DNA of 64,000 nt, from positions 62,001 to 126,000 of the forward strand of contig QZDW01000011.1 of NCBI GenBank assembly GCA_009917545.1, written 5' to 3'. The DNA comes from a bacterium 1XD42-76. GTDB lineage: Bacteria; Bacillota; Clostridia; Lachnospirales; Lachnospiraceae. How positions within the stretch are numbered: position 1 is the first letter of the stretch; each line of letters opens with the position of its first letter. Positions 1 through 9,234 of the stretch are shown here, piece by piece. Position numbers and translations under genes: made by a program. The notes under the pieces were generated by a model that was not told where the DNA came from, made no database searches, and saw nothing but the letters and a program-made list of their open reading frames with translations.

Positions 1-690
1 CGCGCTCACAAATGAGCCTGTCCCAGCATGGTAAATAAAGGTATCATCACACATGAGGTGATGGTAGCCAAACTGTTCAGCACGATGACAGAAATCGTTT
101 TCTTCGCCATAGCCGCGCCCAAATGTATCCGCATCCAGGTTCCCTATCAGGTCTATGATCTCCCTTTTTACGTACATGCAAAATCCATTTGCCACAGGGA
201 TAGAAAAATATTTTTTTAGGCTGCGATTCGCTATAAGAGCCGCATATTCATCAATGGTGAAATTATCTGGAACTGAGTTTTCCTGCAAAAATTCTGGAAC
301 CGAGCACAGAGTGGCATTGTTGGAGAGCGGAGTTACGGTGGCAGTCCAGCCGTCATGGTAAGCGCAGGCAGATAACTTTTCCACCCACTGGGCTGTTACA
401 ATGACATCCGAATTCAGGAAAATCACATCTCTGTCTCCTGACGCGTCAATCCCCCGGTTGATGCTTCCAGAAAACCCCATGTTCGTATCATTCGCGACTA
501 CAAGTACATGTTCGGATTCCAGCTCTTTCATGTACGGCCGGATACGCGGATCCGGACTGGCATCATCTACCAGAATCAGGCGGTTTTTTTCAAGATCCGT
601 GTTGCGCAGGACACTTTCCACGCACCGTCTCAGATCTTCATAAGCATTGTAGACCGGGATGATGATGTCGATTCCCTCCATGTTCCCCAT
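1..690 (-). CDS. Family 2 glycosyltransferase, 3' end cut by window edge
   Basis: The protein reads MGNMEGIDIIIPVYN and continues with VDDASPD at residues 41-47, then a FLNSDVIV segment and a conserved GFGRGYGEENDF-like stretch. These are marks of a GT2 (GT-A fold) glycosyltransferase that binds a nucleotide sugar and a divalent metal. The start at 690 has AGGAGA six bases upstream. The gene lies 10 bases after the stop of the next GT2 gene, so the three glycosyltransferases form one minus-strand transcript. The C-terminus lies outside the window. The role is inferred to be surface polysaccharide or glycan assembly; acceptor and donor cannot be read from the sequence. Confidence 0.85.
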   Translation of the reverse strand, partial: MGNMEGIDIIIPVYNAYEDLRRCVESVLRNTDLEKNRLILVDDASPDPRIRPYMKELESEHVLVVANDTNMGFSGSINRGIDASGDRDVIFLNSDVIVTAQWVEKLSACAYHDGWTATVTPLSNNATLCSVPEFLQENSVPDNFTIDEYAALIANRSLKKYFSIPVANGFCMYVKREIIDLIGNLDADTFGRGYGEENDFCHRAEQFGYHHLMCDDTFIYHAGTGSFVSA

Positions 691-700
691 GCTCTCTCTC

Positions 701-1732
701 CTATAGCTTTCTTATCAGTACAATTCCTCGAAAAATCAGATCGTCCGTGGGCTTCTGTCGAAAATACCGCCCGCTACACGCTACTTTAAGACGACCTCTC
801 AAAGTGTTTTGTGCGGATAACAGATTTTGTATCATACAGAGCTGATCTTCCAATTCTTCGCAAGTCAATTTTTCCCGATATGTCTTTAAGAATTCCCCGA
901 CTTGGCGATAGATCTCTCCCCGGGACTTTCTTAACTGTCCCAGGCGATAACACAGAAGAGTCCGACGATCTAAAATTGCGGAGGAAACATTCTTTCCGTG
1001 CTGACGATAGCGGATATACGCCACATCATCATAAAAAACCCGGCCAAAACAGCTCGCACTGAGGTAAAGCCACCAGTCGTGCATGATAATATTTTTTATG
1101 TTTTCCGGCGGATATGTTCTTAGAAGATCCATGAGCGCCCGGTTAGCCACAGCCGTGCATCCGGTGCAGATATTCTGTACCAAAGCGTTTCCAAAATCCG
1201 GTCTGCGAACTATCCGGGTCACTGTCGCCCGAATGGGTTTCAGATCGCTCCCCACCATCTGTTGCGCCCCGCAGTAGAGGAGCGGTGTGGCAGGATCGGG
1301 AGCAACAGGAACTGAAATATGTGCTTCACAATCCGAAGACTGTCCCCTGTCTAAATAAAATTTAAAGCCAGGGTTGCACGCAAGGTCGTCATTACGCCCG
1401 CCAATTGCTTCAAGGCATAAAACAGCTCGCGAAAGCTTCTCCGGAAGCCACACATCATCCTGGTCTGCGAAGGCGGTATAATCCGCACTCTGGTCGGAAC
1501 TTTTTATGAGATCAAAAAAGCTTCTCTGCACTCCCACGTTTTTTCCACGGTAATATGCAATCCACGGATATTTCTGCCGGTATTCCGAAATGATGGCAGA
1601 AGTGGAGTCTGTAGAACCATCATCGCGAATCATGAGACTTATGCCCCCGATATCCTGGGCTATGATACTTTCCAGCTGCCTCTTAAGATAGACGCTTCCA
1701 TTATAAACAGACATCAGTATCTGTACCTTCAT
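701..1732 (-). CDS. Family 2 glycosyltransferase (rhamnosyltransferase-like)
   Basis: This 343-residue cytoplasmic or membrane-associated enzyme starts MKVQILMSVYNG. It has the GT2 nucleotide-sugar motif RDDGS near residues 36-40 and the metal-binding FADQDDVW at 88-95. The QDDVW form is typical of the GT2 subgroup that includes rhamnosyltransferases of O-antigen and rhamnan pathways, so a deoxysugar donor is plausible but unproven. No membrane segment is obvious. It sits 6 bases after the preceding GT2 gene (1739-2767) and 10 bases before the next one, which implies one operon for a surface polysaccharide. Confidence 0.85.
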   Translation of the reverse strand: MKVQILMSVYNGSVYLKRQLESIIAQDIGGISLMIRDDGSTDSTSAIISEYRQKYPWIAYYRGKNVGVQRSFFDLIKSSDQSADYTAFADQDDVWLPEKLSRAVLCLEAIGGRNDDLACNPGFKFYLDRGQSSDCEAHISVPVAPDPATPLLYCGAQQMVGSDLKPIRATVTRIVRRPDFGNALVQNICTGCTAVANRALMDLLRTYPPENIKNIIMHDWWLYLSASCFGRVFYDDVAYIRYRQHGKNVSSAILDRRTLLCYRLGQLRKSRGEIYRQVGEFLKTYREKLTCEELEDQLCMIQNLLSAQNTLRGRLKVACSGRYFRQKPTDDLIFRGIVLIRKL

Positions 1733-1738
1733 TTTCCG

Positions 1739-2767
1739 TCACCGCCGCATTATCCGCTTCACCCATTGCCTCACCCATACGGCAAAAAGAAACAAACCTG
1801 GTCGCTTCATTCCTACAATCATCCGGTAAACAGCAAACTCAGCAGAGGCACATCGTTTTTTTAACCGTGATATGCTCCGATAGGTTTCATCAGCTGCAAG
1901 AATTCGCTGCACCTCTGCCCGGATATCCCCGGAAGTTTTTTCTGCCTGCATCATTTTTTCCAGGGTCAAAAAACACCCCCTCAGAAACATCCCTGAAGCC
2001 ACCCAAGATTCAGAAAGTTTCCAGACCGTCCGTTCAAAACGATCAATCTCATTATAGATACGGCAGTTCTCCCCAAGCAGTCCCGGCTTCCAGTCCCCCG
2101 TGATCCGTTCATTCATATGGCACACATAATGATATCCCGCCAGAGGAAGAACCGTTACAGAGCGAGCCGCTGCCAGACATGCCAGATTGTAAGTGACATC
2201 CTCACCGTATCGCAGTGCCTCATCAAAAAAAATCCCATGCCTGACAAGAAAATCCCGCTGATATAACTTATTCCAGACGTGGATATAGAGGTGATAAAAA
2301 GACACATTGTCGCTAAATACCTGCTTTTTCTGTATGGAAGCAAGGATTTCCTCCCTGAAGAGTACGGAAACAGAATGCACCTTTTTCCCCTGCTTTACGA
2401 AGTCCCGCAAAAAACCGGCCATAAAAAAATCCGATTCATAATAGACTGCAGATTCGGTCAAACGTTGATAATAATCAGGTTCCACATAATCATCTGCATC
2501 GAGGAAGGCAATGTATGCGCCTTTAGCCAGCCGGAATCCGGCATTGCGTGCGGCACTTAACCCCCTGTTTTCCTGTTCCTGATAGCGGATTCTTGTGTCC
2601 ACGGACAGAAAACGACGGACAATTGCGCCGGAACAGTCAGTGGAGCCGTCGTTGATGACGATAAGTTCCCAGTTTTGGAGCGTCTGGGAGAGCACACTTT
2701 CCAAGGCTCGCTCTAAAAAAGCTTCCCCGTTATAGACCGGGAGAATGATGCTTAAAACCGGGGACAT
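1739..2767 (-). CDS. Family 2 glycosyltransferase
   Basis: GT2 enzyme of 342 residues. MSPVLSIILPVYNG opens the fold, NDGS is at 39-42 and FLDADDY (metal-binding DxDD) is at about 88-94. The open frame extends upstream to 2833. I prefer the ATG at 2767 because a GAGGTG ribosome site lies nine bases ahead of it and the catalytic domain begins right after it, while no ribosome site precedes 2833. The C-terminal third is basic with aromatic and hydrophobic patches and may touch the membrane. It is the first gene of a three-glycosyltransferase minus-strand operon. Confidence 0.83.
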   Translation of the reverse strand: MSPVLSIILPVYNGEAFLERALESVLSQTLQNWELIVINDGSTDCSGAIVRRFLSVDTRIRYQEQENRGLSAARNAGFRLAKGAYIAFLDADDYVEPDYYQRLTESAVYYESDFFMAGFLRDFVKQGKKVHSVSVLFREEILASIQKKQVFSDNVSFYHLYIHVWNKLYQRDFLVRHGIFFDEALRYGEDVTYNLACLAAARSVTVLPLAGYHYVCHMNERITGDWKPGLLGENCRIYNEIDRFERTVWKLSESWVASGMFLRGCFLTLEKMMQAEKTSGDIRAEVQRILAADETYRSISRLKKRCASAEFAVYRMIVGMKRPGLFLFAVWVRQWVKRIMRR

Positions 2768-2833
2768 TGCCGAAAACACCTCATTTACTTCCGATAATCG
2801 TACTTGCCAGAAGTTGCGTCGGTGAAGTGGCAA

Positions 2834-3786
2834 AGTTGTGAAAAATCAGGAGAAAATAAAAGACAAATATCAGATAAAAACAGATAATATATAGAATAGA
2901 AACAAAAAAGAAAAACAAACCACTGCAAACAATATTCACGTATCTATTTAAGCCATTTGAATTTAGACCACCAGGCAAATGAACGATTACAGTAAGCCTT
3001 CATGTATCTCAGTTGAACTTGCTATCATAAATAAAAAGTTGTTCAGGCATCTTTAAAATACCGGAATACAAAATTTCAGGTAATGGTGGACTTTTATAGT
3101 CTGTCATGTGATTGCCCTCTCAGATATGGACATAAAAAAATATTTTTTGGTGGATGCGCGAAAATACACAGAAAAAATGTTTTATATTTTTAAATTAAAA
3201 GAAATCAATAATAAAATATTGATATTTCTAAATAATATAAAATTTCAAAATTAAAATGAGAATAAAAAGTAACTTGAATTGTAAAGAATAAATTTTAAGT
3301 AATTCGGCTGATTTATGAGGAACAGAATATATATACGCAGAATATTATGGATTAAATTAATAAAATTAATGAATTGTTTTATAAAACAAATCGTTTTTCA
3401 GACCTATTGAATAATTTATGATTTTATGCTAGACTATAATTAAAAGAAACAATAAGTCTACAAACGATAAGATAACCAGATATTCGATCGAATGCCAGAA
3501 TGCCCTATCGGCTGAACAGCTTGGCCAAGCAGCCAGATTACACATCGACAAACCAGTTGAACAGCCAGCCGGTCAATCCGGCATGATGCAAACAGCAAGG
3601 GGAGGGGGAGCAGTAGAAAAGCGTTAGGTGTAGCGGTATATAGTGGCAGAAGATGGGAGGGGAATGCGGTGATAGGAGAAACAGGATCTTTCTTTGGTTG
3701 ATTTGATTTTTCCAAATATAGTGCAAGCAACGATAAAAAGGGTGTACATTGAATTTTTCTATCAGATCAGAAAGTAGAGGCAGCGT
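2834..3786. other. Long AT-rich non-coding stretch between GT operon and lipoprotein gene
   Basis: There is no convincing gene in about 950 bases. The stretch 3121-3440 is strikingly richer in A and T than its surroundings. 3470-3640 is more balanced and contains short palindromes (ATTCGATCGAAT near 3482, GCTTGGCCAAGC near 3518). Its open frames have no ribosome site and no recognisable protein. It may be the scar of a lost gene or a transfer boundary beside the glycan locus. Confidence 0.5.
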
Positions 3787-4620
3787 ATGAGAAGAAAGAG
3801 ATTGATGGCTTGGTTGTTTGTTATGGTATTATTTACTACAGGACTTTTATGTGGATGCAGTAAAAATACAGAGCAGGAGACAGAAACGGAAAAGGATAAT
3901 CTGGGAAATATAGGAAAGATACTGAGAAGTGCCGATCATGCAAGAGTAATAAAGGAATATGAGAGCCTAAAGGGAAATGAGCATAATGAGGCCCAGATGG
4001 AAAAGGTGTTACAGGATCTAGAGGATTTGGTACATGCCGATAAGAGCAATATCATGGTAGATATGAGAATCGGAGATTATGGAAATGTTGAAGTGAGGAG
4101 GCTGTACCGGGCAACCAACAGCAGTCTGACCGGGGTTGAGGCAAGGAAAGAACAGATCAATACAGTCAGCATCGTGAGAGAAAAGAATAAGGACTGGCGG
4201 AGTACAAGCGCGGAAGGGAATGAAAGCAGCGAATACAGTTATTGTTTGGAACGTACTGATTTGGAGCATGGTCTGTATGTGCTGCTTGACGCGAAGTTGG
4301 ATAATATGAAAAAGGGGATATGTCTGGGAGAGGTCGGGAGTAAAACATACATACTTGTCGATGATCTGTATAACAGAAAAGTACTGTATGTCGTAGGATG
4401 TCATAAAGATAAGCAGTATAAAAATGACTGGGATATGAATATTGTGCAGTTCATCTCATCAGACGGCTCATTCCGGGATGTAAACAGGGAAGTATATAAT
4501 GTCGAAAATACTTTTATTTACAGAAATGGATGTGATGAAGTAAAGGCAGAAGCTCTAAGAGTCATGAATATGTATCCCGGAAACGGCTTGAACAAAAAAG
4601 TGAAAAAGGCATTTAAATAG
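3787..4620 (+). CDS. Predicted lipoprotein of unknown function
   Basis: The 277-residue protein has a basic N-terminus (MRRKRLMAW), a hydrophobic stretch and a lipobox LLCGC with Cys24. It is therefore predicted to be lipid-anchored outside the membrane after signal peptidase II cleavage. A Glu/Thr-rich linker follows Cys24. I do not recognise the mature domain; it is hydrophilic and rich in Lys, Glu and Asn, without repeats. AGAGG precedes the ATG. The gene stands alone, ended by a hairpin terminator at 4672-4717, so its neighbours give no functional clue. Confidence 0.75.
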   Translation: MRRKRLMAWLFVMVLFTTGLLCGCSKNTEQETETEKDNLGNIGKILRSADHARVIKEYESLKGNEHNEAQMEKVLQDLEDLVHADKSNIMVDMRIGDYGNVEVRRLYRATNSSLTGVEARKEQINTVSIVREKNKDWRSTSAEGNESSEYSYCLERTDLEHGLYVLLDAKLDNMKKGICLGEVGSKTYILVDDLYNRKVLYVVGCHKDKQYKNDWDMNIVQFISSDGSFRDVNREVYNVENTFIYRNGCDEVKAEALRVMNMYPGNGLNKKVKKAFK

Positions 4621-4671
4621 GAAGAGACACTTTCCGATCAGACAGAGAAAAGCGGGAAAATGGCTTCTCAG

Positions 4672-4717
4672 AAAACAGCATGCGGACAAAGCATTATTTG
4701 CCTGCCTGCTGTTTTTT
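4672..4717 (+). terminator. Intrinsic terminator of the lipoprotein gene
   Basis: AAAACAGCA pairs with TGCTGTTTT. A further partly paired stem (GCGG.CAAA with TTTG.CTGC) lies inside, and a run of six T follows. Confidence 0.75.
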
Positions 4718-5080
4718 ATATCAGAAATGACAAAAATGGTCGGCAATATTGATGGAGTAAAGCCTGCAGTCAGTATAACCGCCAATAAAAAATACACATT
4801 TAGCTTGAGAGCCCGAGGACATGAACATTTGAGACTGATTCAGGATTCATTCTTCCTGTTTACATACGATCAACCGGTAAACATAACCACTCAGACGGTT
4901 AAAATACTTATTTCCACAGCTTCCAGGCATTCCTTTGTGCCGTGAACCCCAGCCATATTTGTGAAGAAATCCTGTTCATAAAGAAACTGCGGATGGAAAC
5001 AAAACAGATTTTATGCAGATCAGACTGGAATATTATGTTTCATTCCTTTAAAATTCATTTAGCAAATCATTTGCTTACGA

Positions 5081-5109
5081 TTGACGTTGTAGAAAAAGAA
5101 TGGTAGAAT
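5081..5109 (+). promoter_or_regulatory. Sigma-A-type promoter for the amidohydrolase gene
   Basis: TTGACG at 5081-5086 and TAGAAT at 5104-5109 are separated by exactly 17 bases, giving a leader of about 125 bases before the ATG at 5244. The rest of the 620-base gap (4718-5243) shows no gene. Confidence 0.65.
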
Positions 5110-5243
5110 AAAATGTAGAATGTCAGACAAAATTCAGTTGAAAATTTGAAAAGCGGCGGGAAGTTAAGAAAATTTTGGCAACTATAGTCGGCAGAGACGC
5201 ATTGTCAGTTCTGCCAGATATTTTTATATGAGGTGATAGCAAT

Positions 5244-6689
5244 ATGGGAAAACAGATGGTTTGGGAGGAAATTGACCGTAAGGCAGCTGAGATTTTGGAT
5301 GCTAGTGACGAGATCTGGGGCTGTGCGGAGACTGCTTTTGCAGAGGAGAAGTCTGTGAAGGTGCTCTGTGATCTGCTGAGGAAAGAGGGCTTTGAGGTGG
5401 AAGAAGGCCTGGCTGGTGTTGCGACCGCATTTAAGGGAACCTTCGGCTCTGGGAAACCTGTAATTGGATTTCTTGGTGAGTTTGATGCCCTGTCCGGTCT
5501 TGATCAGGAAGCCGGTGCGACAGAGAAGAAGCAGATTCATGCCGGCGCTCCGGGACATGGTTGTGGACATAATATGCTGGGTACGGCTTCACTGTCAGCT
5601 GCAATCGGCATCAAGAGATATTTAGAGGAAAGCAAAAAGCCGGGTACCGTCGTTTATTTTGGATGCCCAGGCGAAGAAGGTGGTTCTGGTAAGGCGTTTA
5701 TGGCAAAGGGCGGCGTGTTTGCTGGTCTTGATGCAGCACTTACCTGGCATCCGGGCGATTTGACGAGAGCAGATACAGGCAGCTCCCTTGCAAACTATCA
5801 GGTTGCCTATAAGTTTTATGGTACGAGTGCCCATGCAGGCGGTGCCCCCCATCTTGGAAGAAGTGCTCTGGATGCATGTGAATTAATGAATATGGGCGTT
5901 CAGTTTTTGAGAGAGCATGTGGTTCCGGAAGCGAGGATTCATTATGCAATCACGAATACAGGCGGCTATTCTCCGAACGTAGTACAGCCGTATGCAGAGG
6001 TGTTATATCTCATCCGTGCTCCGAAGAATAAACAGGTTGAAGAGATCTACCGCCGTGTCAACAAGATTGCAGAGGGCGCTGCGCATATGACAGAGACGAG
6101 AGTAGAGATTGATTTCGTAAAGGGCTGCTCGAATCTGATCAGCAATAAAGTCATCGCAAAGAGGCTGTGGGAAAATCTGACAGAGCTGGGTGCGCCGGAG
6201 TACACAGCGGAGGAGATGGAGCTCGCCAGAAGCATTAGCGAAGGCGTGGGCGACAGCCGCTTTGAGTCCCTTGAGAAGGTGGCGAAGAGCTGCAATAAGG
6301 AGCAGAAAAAGGAAGTTCTGGCCCATAAGGGAGAATCCATGTACCGATTCATTGCGCCATTCGATTCGGTAGGTATCATGTCCTTTGGTTCTACGGATGT
6401 GGGCGATGTCAGCTGGAACTGCCCGACAGCTCAGGCGTATGTGGCTACCTGGGCAGCCGGCACTCCGGGGCATTCCTGGCAGGTCGTGACTCAGGGTAAG
6501 AGCGGACTGGCTCATAAAGGCCTGATCTATGCGGCAAAAGCAATGGCAGGTGCAGCAGTCGATATGTATGAGAATCCGGCAGTGATCGAGGAAGCCAAGG
6601 CCGAGATGCTTGAGACACTTGAGGGAGATACGTATCACTGCCCGATTCCGGATGGCTGTAAGCCAAGAGCAATCGGAATGACGAAATAA
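5244..6689 (+). CDS. abgB: M20 amidohydrolase, p-aminobenzoyl-glutamate hydrolase subunit B-like
   Basis: Zinc-dependent M20 peptidase-family amidohydrolase of 481 residues, the length I recall for E. coli AbgB. Metal and catalytic motifs are GHGCGHN at 104-110 and CPGEEGG at 141-147, with TWHPGD and GTSAHAGGAPH (dimerisation/lid domain) further on. The last section SWNCPTAQA...GTPGHSW is characteristic of the AbgB branch. AbgB with AbgA hydrolyses p-aminobenzoyl-glutamate, a folate breakdown product. No abgA or abgT lies beside it, so the true substrate could be another N-acyl amino acid. The start has a GAGGTGATAGCAAT context. A terminator at 6802 ends a single-gene transcript. Confidence 0.8.
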   Translation: MGKQMVWEEIDRKAAEILDASDEIWGCAETAFAEEKSVKVLCDLLRKEGFEVEEGLAGVATAFKGTFGSGKPVIGFLGEFDALSGLDQEAGATEKKQIHAGAPGHGCGHNMLGTASLSAAIGIKRYLEESKKPGTVVYFGCPGEEGGSGKAFMAKGGVFAGLDAALTWHPGDLTRADTGSSLANYQVAYKFYGTSAHAGGAPHLGRSALDACELMNMGVQFLREHVVPEARIHYAITNTGGYSPNVVQPYAEVLYLIRAPKNKQVEEIYRRVNKIAEGAAHMTETRVEIDFVKGCSNLISNKVIAKRLWENLTELGAPEYTAEEMELARSISEGVGDSRFESLEKVAKSCNKEQKKEVLAHKGESMYRFIAPFDSVGIMSFGSTDVGDVSWNCPTAQAYVATWAAGTPGHSWQVVTQGKSGLAHKGLIYAAKAMAGAAVDMYENPAVIEEAKAEMLETLEGDTYHCPIPDGCKPRAIGMTK

Positions 6690-6801
6690 AAAGATGAAAA
6701 CAGGCCTGCCTGAAAGAGCAGGGAACTAAGTCTTATATCAGCTGCCAGGACATACAGAATGGTCGGTCTGAGATATGCAAGTGGAGACAGCAGATAAAAG
6801 A

Positions 6802-6838
6802 GGTCGGGTGTGTCAATAGAGGCATCCGGCCTTTTTCC
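6802..6838 (+). terminator. Intrinsic terminator after the amidohydrolase
   Basis: GGTCGGGTG pairs with CATCCGGCC (nine pairs including G-T wobbles) and is followed by TTTTTCC. Confidence 0.75.
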
Positions 6839-6873
6839 TATCCCTCAATATGCTCTTTTTCGACAAAAAGAAA

Positions 6874-6902
6874 TTGAACCCGGGAGGGGAATATGATATA
6901 AT
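6874..6902 (+). promoter_or_regulatory. Sigma-A-type promoter with a long leader
   Basis: TTGAAC at 6874-6879 and TATAAT at 6897-6902 are separated by 17 bases. It points to the secreted protein gene at 7192 and would give a leader of about 280 bases that contains the nested hairpin at 7024-7087. Confidence 0.6.
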
Positions 6903-7023
6903 GTCGGCAGATATGGCATGGTCGAATATGACAGCTGCGCCCGCCTTCAAAATGCAGCTGCAGGAATCTGTCGAAGTGTCATATCAAAAAAGTGTGGTAA
7001 AATGTCGATAGACAGGATACTGT

Positions 7024-7087
7024 GGATATGGTTTCTGCGTTCACCGCAGAAATCCAGTCATTTTTATCTGCCGGAGGCACCATATCC
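7024..7087 (+). promoter_or_regulatory. Nested stem-loop in the leader of the secreted protein gene
   Basis: GGATATGGT (7024-7032) pairs with ACCATATCC (7079-7087). Inside it TTCTGCG (7033-7039) pairs perfectly with CGCAGAA (7045-7051). The two stems enclose an unpaired purine-rich segment. The layout resembles a small structured leader RNA, but it fits no riboswitch class that I recognise. Confidence 0.4.
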
Positions 7088-7191
7088 GAAGGACATGGTA
7101 TAGTGTTACATGCCGCAGTACAAGAATAACCGTTAGAAAAGGAATTCGTCAGTCAGGATTCCTTATATTATTGCAGAAATGAGGAAAGAAG

Positions 7192-8793
7192 ATGAGGCGC
7201 TGGAACATTCTGATGATGGCAGTGGTATGCCTTTTGGGGCTTTTGGGCCCGGGAACAAGGACCGTGCAGGCAGCCGCGCGGCCGGAATATCTGAAATCGG
7301 TGACATATTTTGGGGATGAGTGGCCGATCAATTACTGGGGCAGTGAGGACAAGGACATGGATGCGAATTTTGAACGCATCGTTGCTGATGGTTTTAACAG
7401 CATTATTCTCGTGATCCCCTGGCGGGAATTTCATCCTAACACAGTATCTGAGGTGTTCAATGAAGCTGCCTTTAGCAGGCTGAACCAGGTTATGGACTGT
7501 GCAGAAAAACACGGGCTTTGGGTGTCCTTAAGAATTGGCTATCTCTGGGATTACTATGGGGAGTCAGAGGTTCCGCCGCGTTACGCAGAGCTGACAAAAC
7601 GGGGCAGTAGCGCCAGAAATGCCTGGCTGGAGTACTGCCAGCGCCTTTATCAGACAGCTTCCTCTTACAGCAACTTTCACAGCGGATTTATTACCTGGGA
7701 GGATTTGTGGGACTATATTTACAACCTTGACCGCGACCTGTCAAAAGCGGAGCGGCAGAAAATGGCGGGAGAGTGTGGCTATACAGAATTTTTAAGCTCC
7801 AGGTATTCGCTGGAAGCAGTGCAGGATTGGTATGGTGTGCAGTTTTCCAACTTCGGGGAAGTGTATCTTCCTTATGGGACGCATCCTTCGGCGGCGCTGT
7901 TTTACGAGTACTACGACCAGTTCCTGCTGGAACTTTTACATGAGAGCCAGACCGTTTTTCCAGGGCTTTCCCTGGAAATCCGGGCAGACGGTGATGTAGT
8001 ATATGATGCAAGCGGCGGTTTCAGCTATTATTCTCACGCAGCAACCTATGCCTGCGGGAATGCACCATATTCTGCACTCATGTACAGTGTCTCGATGGGG
8101 CAGGAGAATACAGGGAACTACATATCAGCAGATACAGCGCTTCAGGCAATGAGAACCAATCTGGAACGGATGTATGCGAGAAGCGGGAAACGTTTTTTTG
8201 TTGAGCAGCTTTTATATATGGATTCTACAGAAGCATTTTCCCACAATACGCAGATCGAGGATGCACAGGTGGGCGATTTCGTGAGACGCCTGGCTCCGGT
8301 TCTCACCGAGCGGACGATGGGATACGGTCTGTGGGTATACAGGAATTACGTAAACAACTGTGTATATAATGGCCAGTTTGGACTTGGCGAAACAGGTTGG
8401 GATTTTACAGGAACGAGTGAGGTAGTGGAGCGGAACGGTACAAGAATGGCGTCCGTGAGCCCTTCCGGTTCTATTTCTCAGAGGCTGACAGGCCGTCTTT
8501 CTGACGGTGATAAGATCTATGTCAGTCTGCATGGTGAGACAAGTGGTGCGGTGTATGTGAAAGTTGAGATCGGTAATGTAGAGAAAAATATCCATGTTGT
8601 GGGTTCCGGTGATTTTGTGGTGGAATTTCCTTTTCAGGGCAGATACGATATCCGGATCCGTGCGGACAGGCAGGCTTATGTTGATGATATCCGTGTGTTT
8701 ACCTATGAACAGAAGGGCAGAATCTACGACCGGTCAGGAAACGAGCTGGATCTGGCCGAAGATTTCAGAACTCTGAACCGGGAACTTCCCTGA
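7192..8793 (+). CDS. Secreted TIM-barrel glycoside-hydrolase-like protein with C-terminal sandwich domain
   Basis: 533 residues. MRRWNILMMAVVCLLGLLG...VQAA is a classical signal peptide with cleavage after VQA. The mature protein opens with YFGDEWPINYWGSEDKDMDANFERIVADGFNSIILVIPW, a pattern seen at the start of glycoside hydrolase (beta/alpha)8 barrels. Two candidate acid residues sit where a clan-A enzyme would hold them: E170 in ITWEDLWDY and E338 in FFVEQLLYMDS. Residues from about 400 on look like a beta-sandwich of carbohydrate-binding type. The family is not identified with certainty, and a substrate in extracellular or wall polysaccharide is only inferred. It is monocistronic, with the thi operon promoter immediately downstream. 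Confidence 0.6.
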   Translation: MRRWNILMMAVVCLLGLLGPGTRTVQAAARPEYLKSVTYFGDEWPINYWGSEDKDMDANFERIVADGFNSIILVIPWREFHPNTVSEVFNEAAFSRLNQVMDCAEKHGLWVSLRIGYLWDYYGESEVPPRYAELTKRGSSARNAWLEYCQRLYQTASSYSNFHSGFITWEDLWDYIYNLDRDLSKAERQKMAGECGYTEFLSSRYSLEAVQDWYGVQFSNFGEVYLPYGTHPSAALFYEYYDQFLLELLHESQTVFPGLSLEIRADGDVVYDASGGFSYYSHAATYACGNAPYSALMYSVSMGQENTGNYISADTALQAMRTNLERMYARSGKRFFVEQLLYMDSTEAFSHNTQIEDAQVGDFVRRLAPVLTERTMGYGLWVYRNYVNNCVYNGQFGLGETGWDFTGTSEVVERNGTRMASVSPSGSISQRLTGRLSDGDKIYVSLHGETSGAVYVKVEIGNVEKNIHVVGSGDFVVEFPFQGRYDIRIRADRQAYVDDIRVFTYEQKGRIYDRSGNELDLAEDFRTLNRELP

Positions 8794-8811
8794 GATTTTT
8801 TCTGACAGGAC

Positions 8812-8839
8812 TTGCAAATTCAGGAAAATGTGCTATACT
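8812..8839 (+). promoter_or_regulatory. Promoter of the thi operon
   Basis: TTGCAA (8812-8817) and TATACT (8834-8839) are 16 bases apart and lie about 40 bases before the TPP aptamer. Confidence 0.6.
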
Positions 8840-8876
8840 TCTATCACAGACCTGAAACAAAATTGAATATTTTAAT

Positions 8877-8966
8877 AGGGAGCTTGCCGCGGCAGGCTGA
8901 GAGGGAATGCAGGAACGATTCCGACCTTTTGAACCTGATACGGATAATGCCGGCGTAGGAAGCTTT
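8877..8966 (+). promoter_or_regulatory. TPP riboswitch (THI element) aptamer
   Basis: The conserved CTGAGA arm (near 8897-8902) and the ACCTGATACGGATAATGCC...GTAGGAAGC arm (about 8932-8963) match the TPP aptamer core closely. The closing region AGCTT/AAGCT is formed by 8881-8885 and 8960-8964. It precedes a terminator hairpin and the thiC operon, so thiamine pyrophosphate binding should switch transcription off. Confidence 0.95.
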
Positions 8967-8979
8967 TTTGTCATAATAG

Positions 8980-9012
8980 GACATATCCAGATATTGGGTA
9001 TGTCTTTTTTGT
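8980..9012 (+). terminator. Riboswitch expression-platform terminator
   Basis: GACATATCC (8980-8988) pairs with GGGTATGTC (8996-9004) and is followed by six T. It lies 14 bases after the aptamer, where a TPP-controlled terminator is expected. Confidence 0.8.
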
Positions 9013-9040
9013 TGTTAAAGTTTGCTGCCAACAGGCAGCA

Positions 9041-9130
9041 CAAATTAAAGTATACCCATGCGCCAGCTCTACTTTCATTCATGGCGGTGTGCCCACTTGT
9101 AGGGCGCATGAAGGCTATGAAAGGTGGAAG
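9041..9130 (-). repeat. Dispersed repeat copy A (inverted), between riboswitch and thiC
   Basis: Read on the minus strand this segment gives CCTTCATGCGCCC..., then GTGGGCACACCGCC and ATGAATGAAAGTA, ending in GGCGCATGG. The same order occurs on the plus strand at 16774-16895, including the identical 13-mer ATGAATGAAAGTA, and the head recurs at 20584. It lies after the riboswitch terminator, so it sits inside the thi transcript only when the riboswitch is open. Confidence 0.7.
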
Positions 9131-9234
9131 ATATCAGAAATTTCAGGAACGCTAACGCTTAAAGAATGGGAAAGGTAAGCTCCAACTGACTGTTGGCGCT
9201 TGAACTTTACAATTAATATCAGGAGGAGGCCAAA

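Noticed and set aside
3458-3730. Short minus-strand frames in the AT-rich gap
   Set aside because: No ribosome site and no family resemblance.
6918-7103. 61-codon frame in the leader of the secreted protein gene
   Set aside because: No ribosome site; the stretch is better explained by the nested hairpin in the leader.
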